Shown in pieces: positions 59,925 through 64,000 of a stretch of DNA of 64,000 bases. The DNA is from Numida meleagris (taxonomy: Eukaryota; Chordata; Aves; Galliformes; Numididae): NCBI RefSeq assembly GCF_002078875.1, contig NC_034438.1:66727404-66791403 (forward strand). Direction: 5' to 3'. Every line of letters begins with the position of its first letter. Position 1 is the stretch's first letter. Under the pieces are notes generated by a model. It had not been told where the DNA came from and did not search any database. It saw nothing but the letters and a program-made list of their open reading frames with translations. The position numbers and the translations under genes are program-made.

Positions 59925-62900
59925 GTAGTTTTTTCCTTCTTAGAGTCAGTGAAAACCAGTACAGAGATTTTCAGTGATCACCTTAAATTCTCTCAAGAAG
60001 CAAATGACAACCAAGGAACTTTTTTTTTTTTTGGTCACCAAAAACATGACAGCAGCCAGCTGCAGTGTAGATTAAATACTGCACATTCTTTTTTTTTTTT
60101 TTTTTGCCAGTTCAGAGTCTCTCCGTTTCCAGTTTTGCCTTTTTACAGAGTCAGAAACTGCTGTTTGAATCACAAACGTAAACCACATAAGAATACACAC
60201 TTGGACTGATTTTTCTCCTGAGGATTTATTTCTTCCTTCCTTCTTTAATGGTCTTCTTAAACCAGAACAAAAAATTTCTATAGACTGTATACAATCCCTC
60301 ACACATATGGAAACACTTAGCTTGTTATTTCCATTATTGATTTGAATGCCGATGTCCTATAGTTGTACATTGTGAAATTCTATTCAAGTTTTGTCTTTCA
60401 GATACCTCACACATTTAGAGTGTGTTTAGCTAATTCATGCTACACTACATGGGTTAAGAATAGGAAACAGTTCTTTCTAACTCTTGCCAACAGTGTGATA
60501 CTAATCTTTTGGTGGATTTGGCGTATGCGTATGCACACATGAGTATGCAATTTTCTCCATATGTGTGCACATAAAACTCACAAATATCTAAAAAGTCACA
60601 CTCAGGGTAAAATATTTTATACAGTTTACAGCTGCTACTAGTAACTGACAGGAGGTGAAATGCTGCTGCCTATTGCCAGACAACAAATTAATTAAATATA
60701 TTTTATTTTAAAAAAATGAAAGGGATTAATTTTGGCATCTTTCACCAGTCTGCTCATAGTATTTCTGTGCTTGGTAGCTGGCAAGAATAGAAAGATATAA
60801 CTCGTTTCTGAAGCATATGCTGGAATAGGCTGATTTTTGCACTTCATTTTTCCCTTTCTGTTTTATTTATTTTGCACTTGCTAGTTTTCATATAAATCTT
60901 CCTAACCGGAGCCACTGAGTTCTTCAACCACTCCACAGGTAACCAGCTGCAGCATTTTCTGGATGATTGAAAACATGAACAAAAAACAACCGTGTGAGCC
61001 AAGGAAAACTCTGGCAAGAGAGCACTATAAGACACTATACTGACAGACAAAGAAGATGAACAAAGAAATACTGACTAAATTCATCTCTGAGACAGGATAT
61101 CTGCTCAACTTAAGAGAGCTCTTTCTGCTCTGTGGGAAGATCAGTTGGAAGATGTGCAGCAGCCATAACTAGACAGAGGCAAACTCAACTCTTTAAACTG
61201 GTGGAAGTACTGCAAAATACATCCTGTTGCACTCATGGAATCATGTCTCAGTGTCTGAAATAAGTGGCTTGCTGGCATGTGCTGCAGATGTGAAAGCGAG
61301 GGTTTGGGAAGGTGGGATGCACTGGCCAGGACAGAGGGGACCATGTGTGGTGGCAGCAGGTAATGGAATGGTTCTCCTTGCCTAAAAAAGCAATGGGCTG
61401 GGTAATTTTGCTTTTATTTTTATTTCATGTTATTTATCATTTTATTTTATTTTTTATTTGATTACACTCTATAAATATAAATGGACTTAAATGAGTAATT
61501 GCTTTCATTTAGCTTAATCCTTCTGTTCCTTTTTTGCTGCATCCTACATCAAACCCAGCTCACTTCTCATTGTACCAGCATTTCCTCTCTCTGTAACACT
61601 TCTCTCTTTAAATGGTATGTGCTTAGAACTGCTCTATTGTCACCATAATAACATTAACCTAATCAGCTTTTAAATAAGCCAATTATTCTTTATACAGATT
61701 ATGCCTAAATATTAATTAAGTTGTGTAGCTTAGACTTGTCTATTTCCATGAAACAGGGCAAAGCAAATGTTAATAATTTCCCATATATACTCACAGCTGA
61801 TTCTTTAAAAATATTTTTTTGCTAAATTTCATGAATAACTGTCATTTCTTATTCTGTATTCCTCTTATTTTTACTTATTTATTTACAGACATAAGCCAGG
61901 AGTCTTTCTCAGCTGGCTACGCTAAGCAGCTTGCCATTTGACTGTACACTTAAACACGATGCCATAAACAACAGATCCTTTTGCCTTTTACACAGATTAC
62001 AAAATCTTTAGTATTCTGCATTTGACATGGCAGTTTTGTTCCCTATCTCCAAGAGTTATTTTCCTCTATCCCATTGTATTTGTCGTGTTTAGGCTTCTTT
62101 AATTTGAGCATATATTAAAGTGTTACTTTGAAAAGAATTAAAGTTAAGCATTTCCTCTAAAATCTAGAGTATCTGGGCAGAAGTACAAAACTCTTACATC
62201 TAGGTACAGGTGTTATCAGAATATGTGCTCATTATTCACTGCAGCCCAAATAAAAGGAAGTCATTTAATGCTCAAAGGGAATGATTCTTTTTTAGACTGA
62301 AGAAGAGAGAGAAACAGGGGCTACGTGTTGCCATTATATTCTCAGCATCTGAACATTAATAAACAGATAACTTCTTGTCTCTGTGCTACATGGCCTTTTT
62401 CAAACTTTCCTTTAGTTTTAAGGTTAGGATTGATAGGATTGGTTAGGATTTAATCAACATTATTTAACACCTACTTATTGGCAAAATTATTCACTGGCAT
62501 AGACTCAGTCAATGCAGCTGCACAGATTACAGGCAGTGGCACAGTACAGATCTTGATGAGAATTAAAAAACCAGAAAGATGTATTTGTTGTTGAAAGCCT
62601 TAATGCCATGCCAGCTGCAAGCTTCAAAACAAATTTTTTACTCTCCATAAAGTAGATGTCTATGCCGTTTTATTGATTGGTATGTATTCATTTATCAATT
62701 CTACAAAAAAAAAAAAAAAAAAATTACAATTTCTGTTTAGTACCCTTGAAAATGGAAATCTAGGTTTTAGAAAATGGTACTGTTATATACCACAATTAAG
62801 TGTAAGCCTTACGCTCATGACAGCTTAACAAAAGAAGATAAGTTGGGCTCACAGAAAAAAAGGCAAGTCAAAATTTGAGATTCACTAATTACAATAGCAA

Positions 62901-64000
62901 CTCAGTAGGATACAAAAAAGTAGTACTTCAATGATAAAAAGATCATTAGAGAAGCCATGTAAAAGAAAATTTGAAGAAATTCAAATGGATGAGAAAAGGT
63001 GCTAGTAGAGAACCACTTTTGAACTTTTATGAGTGTTACACTACATTTTTATCATATCTCTGTGACACTTTTCACTTAAGTAGCTGTGGCTGAGATGGAC
63101 AGCGTTTTCACTGTAAAATATTCGTTCTGAGATGACTTTGACAGCTGTAATGCATCTAAGTGTCTTTGTTGGTACTTTAAGACCTGATAAAGAATGCAAG
63201 TGTTACTTTCAATGCTTGGAAGACCAAGGCTAAGAGAATTTCTTAAAATGGTATAAAAAATGTCTGGAATCTACAGCTGTGAATAGGGCTAAAACTAATA
63301 ATATTCAACAGGACTAACAGGACATTTTACAAACTGGAATAAAACCTCAGACAGTTCATGTATCATTATAATCTTGCAAAAGAATCTGATGCACTGGCAG
63401 AGCATGGCATGCAAATTGTGATCATTCCCTGGTAGGTCACTTCATAACAGCCTGCCTGCTCCTCAGAGTAAATCACAGACTCCAGAGAGTGGTTTCAGAC
63501 CTCAGATCAGCAAGTTCCCTTTGGCTTGATATTAACAAGAACAAAGTGTGCATTACATTGAATTTCAGTTTAAAGCAACTCCTGGTGATGATAACATTAT
63601 ATCTATACACATTTGGTTTTGCAACAAGCAGGTAAAGCTCCTCATTCTCTTGGTCCATTACCTTTTGATTCAACCTTGTCATCTGCTAGCTTTATAAGAA
63701 AAAGAAAGAATGAAACCAAATCATCTCTTGGAGGGGAACACCACACGCAGCTTTACCATATTCTTGCTCACAATGCTTCATCGGAAATGCCTTGCCCTGT
63801 GCCCTTCTCTTAGTAAAGATGTAGTCTGAACATTTTGAGTACAGATGTTTCTTTTCATTTTCCTACACATTAAAAAACAAAAATCATCAACAAACTCAAG
63901 ATGGAGTTGAGGTGAGATATTCAGGGGAAAAGAAATGATGAATGTGTGTGGCATAACACAGCTAAAATGGCAGCCATTTTTCTACCTTTCTATTTTTGAG
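59925..64000. other. AT-rich non-coding stretch, no gene seen
   Basis: Holds A/T homopolymers (T-runs near 60019 and 60090, A19 at 62705-62723), an AT pentamer-rich tract near 61410-61460 (TTTTATTTTATTTC-like), and an imperfect hairpin at 60531-60570. No gene was recognised. Confidence 0.35.

Noticed and set aside
1..64000. tRNA, rRNA, snRNA, CRISPR arrays, prokaryotic operons, intact provirus
   Set aside because: Looked for by eye and not found; CRISPR and operon features are not expected in this kind of genome.

Overview
The window looks like vertebrate, most likely bird, nuclear DNA. The main evidence is at least a dozen CR1 (chicken repeat 1) LINE copies, with the typical 3' ends made of ATTCTATG-like octamers and 5' truncation, together with one intron-compact gene and ERV-like LTRs. 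Species and chromosome cannot be fixed from sequence alone.

Layout. (1) From about 0.66 to 7.5 kb is a GC-rich segment with one complete protein gene on the minus strand. I rebuilt it as 17 coding exons (ATG at 7247-7245, TGA at 723-721). All 16 introns are GT-AG, all phases agree, the CDS is exactly 2037 nt (678 aa plus stop), and an AATAAA lies 35 nt after the stop. The protein is a HEAT-repeat protein of the maestro/MROH family. A GC-box palindrome and GC-rich DNA lie just upstream, where a promoter is expected. (2) A purine-only-like tract at about 8.1-8.2 kb marks an abrupt change from GC-rich, gene-bearing DNA to AT-rich DNA. (3) From about 8.25 kb to 64 kb I find no intact gene. This part holds CR1 LINE copies in both orientations (two keep recognisable reverse-transcriptase fragments), two good and two weaker LTR candidates, simple repeats, and one 253-base assembly gap next to a GGAA microsatellite. 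It also holds a decayed, intronless PMS2 (MutL mismatch-repair) gene fragment at about 19.94-20.20 kb on the minus strand.

I found no tRNA, rRNA, snRNA, CRISPR array, or intact proviral gene. The most noteworthy items are the fully resolved MROH-like gene, the PMS2 retrocopy (processed pseudogenes are scarce in birds), the sharp compositional boundary with its polypurine tract, the inverted CR1 cluster at 45.4-47.5 kb, and two unidentified exon-like fragments at about 17.4 and 19.7 kb. I did not find a convincing new biological system.
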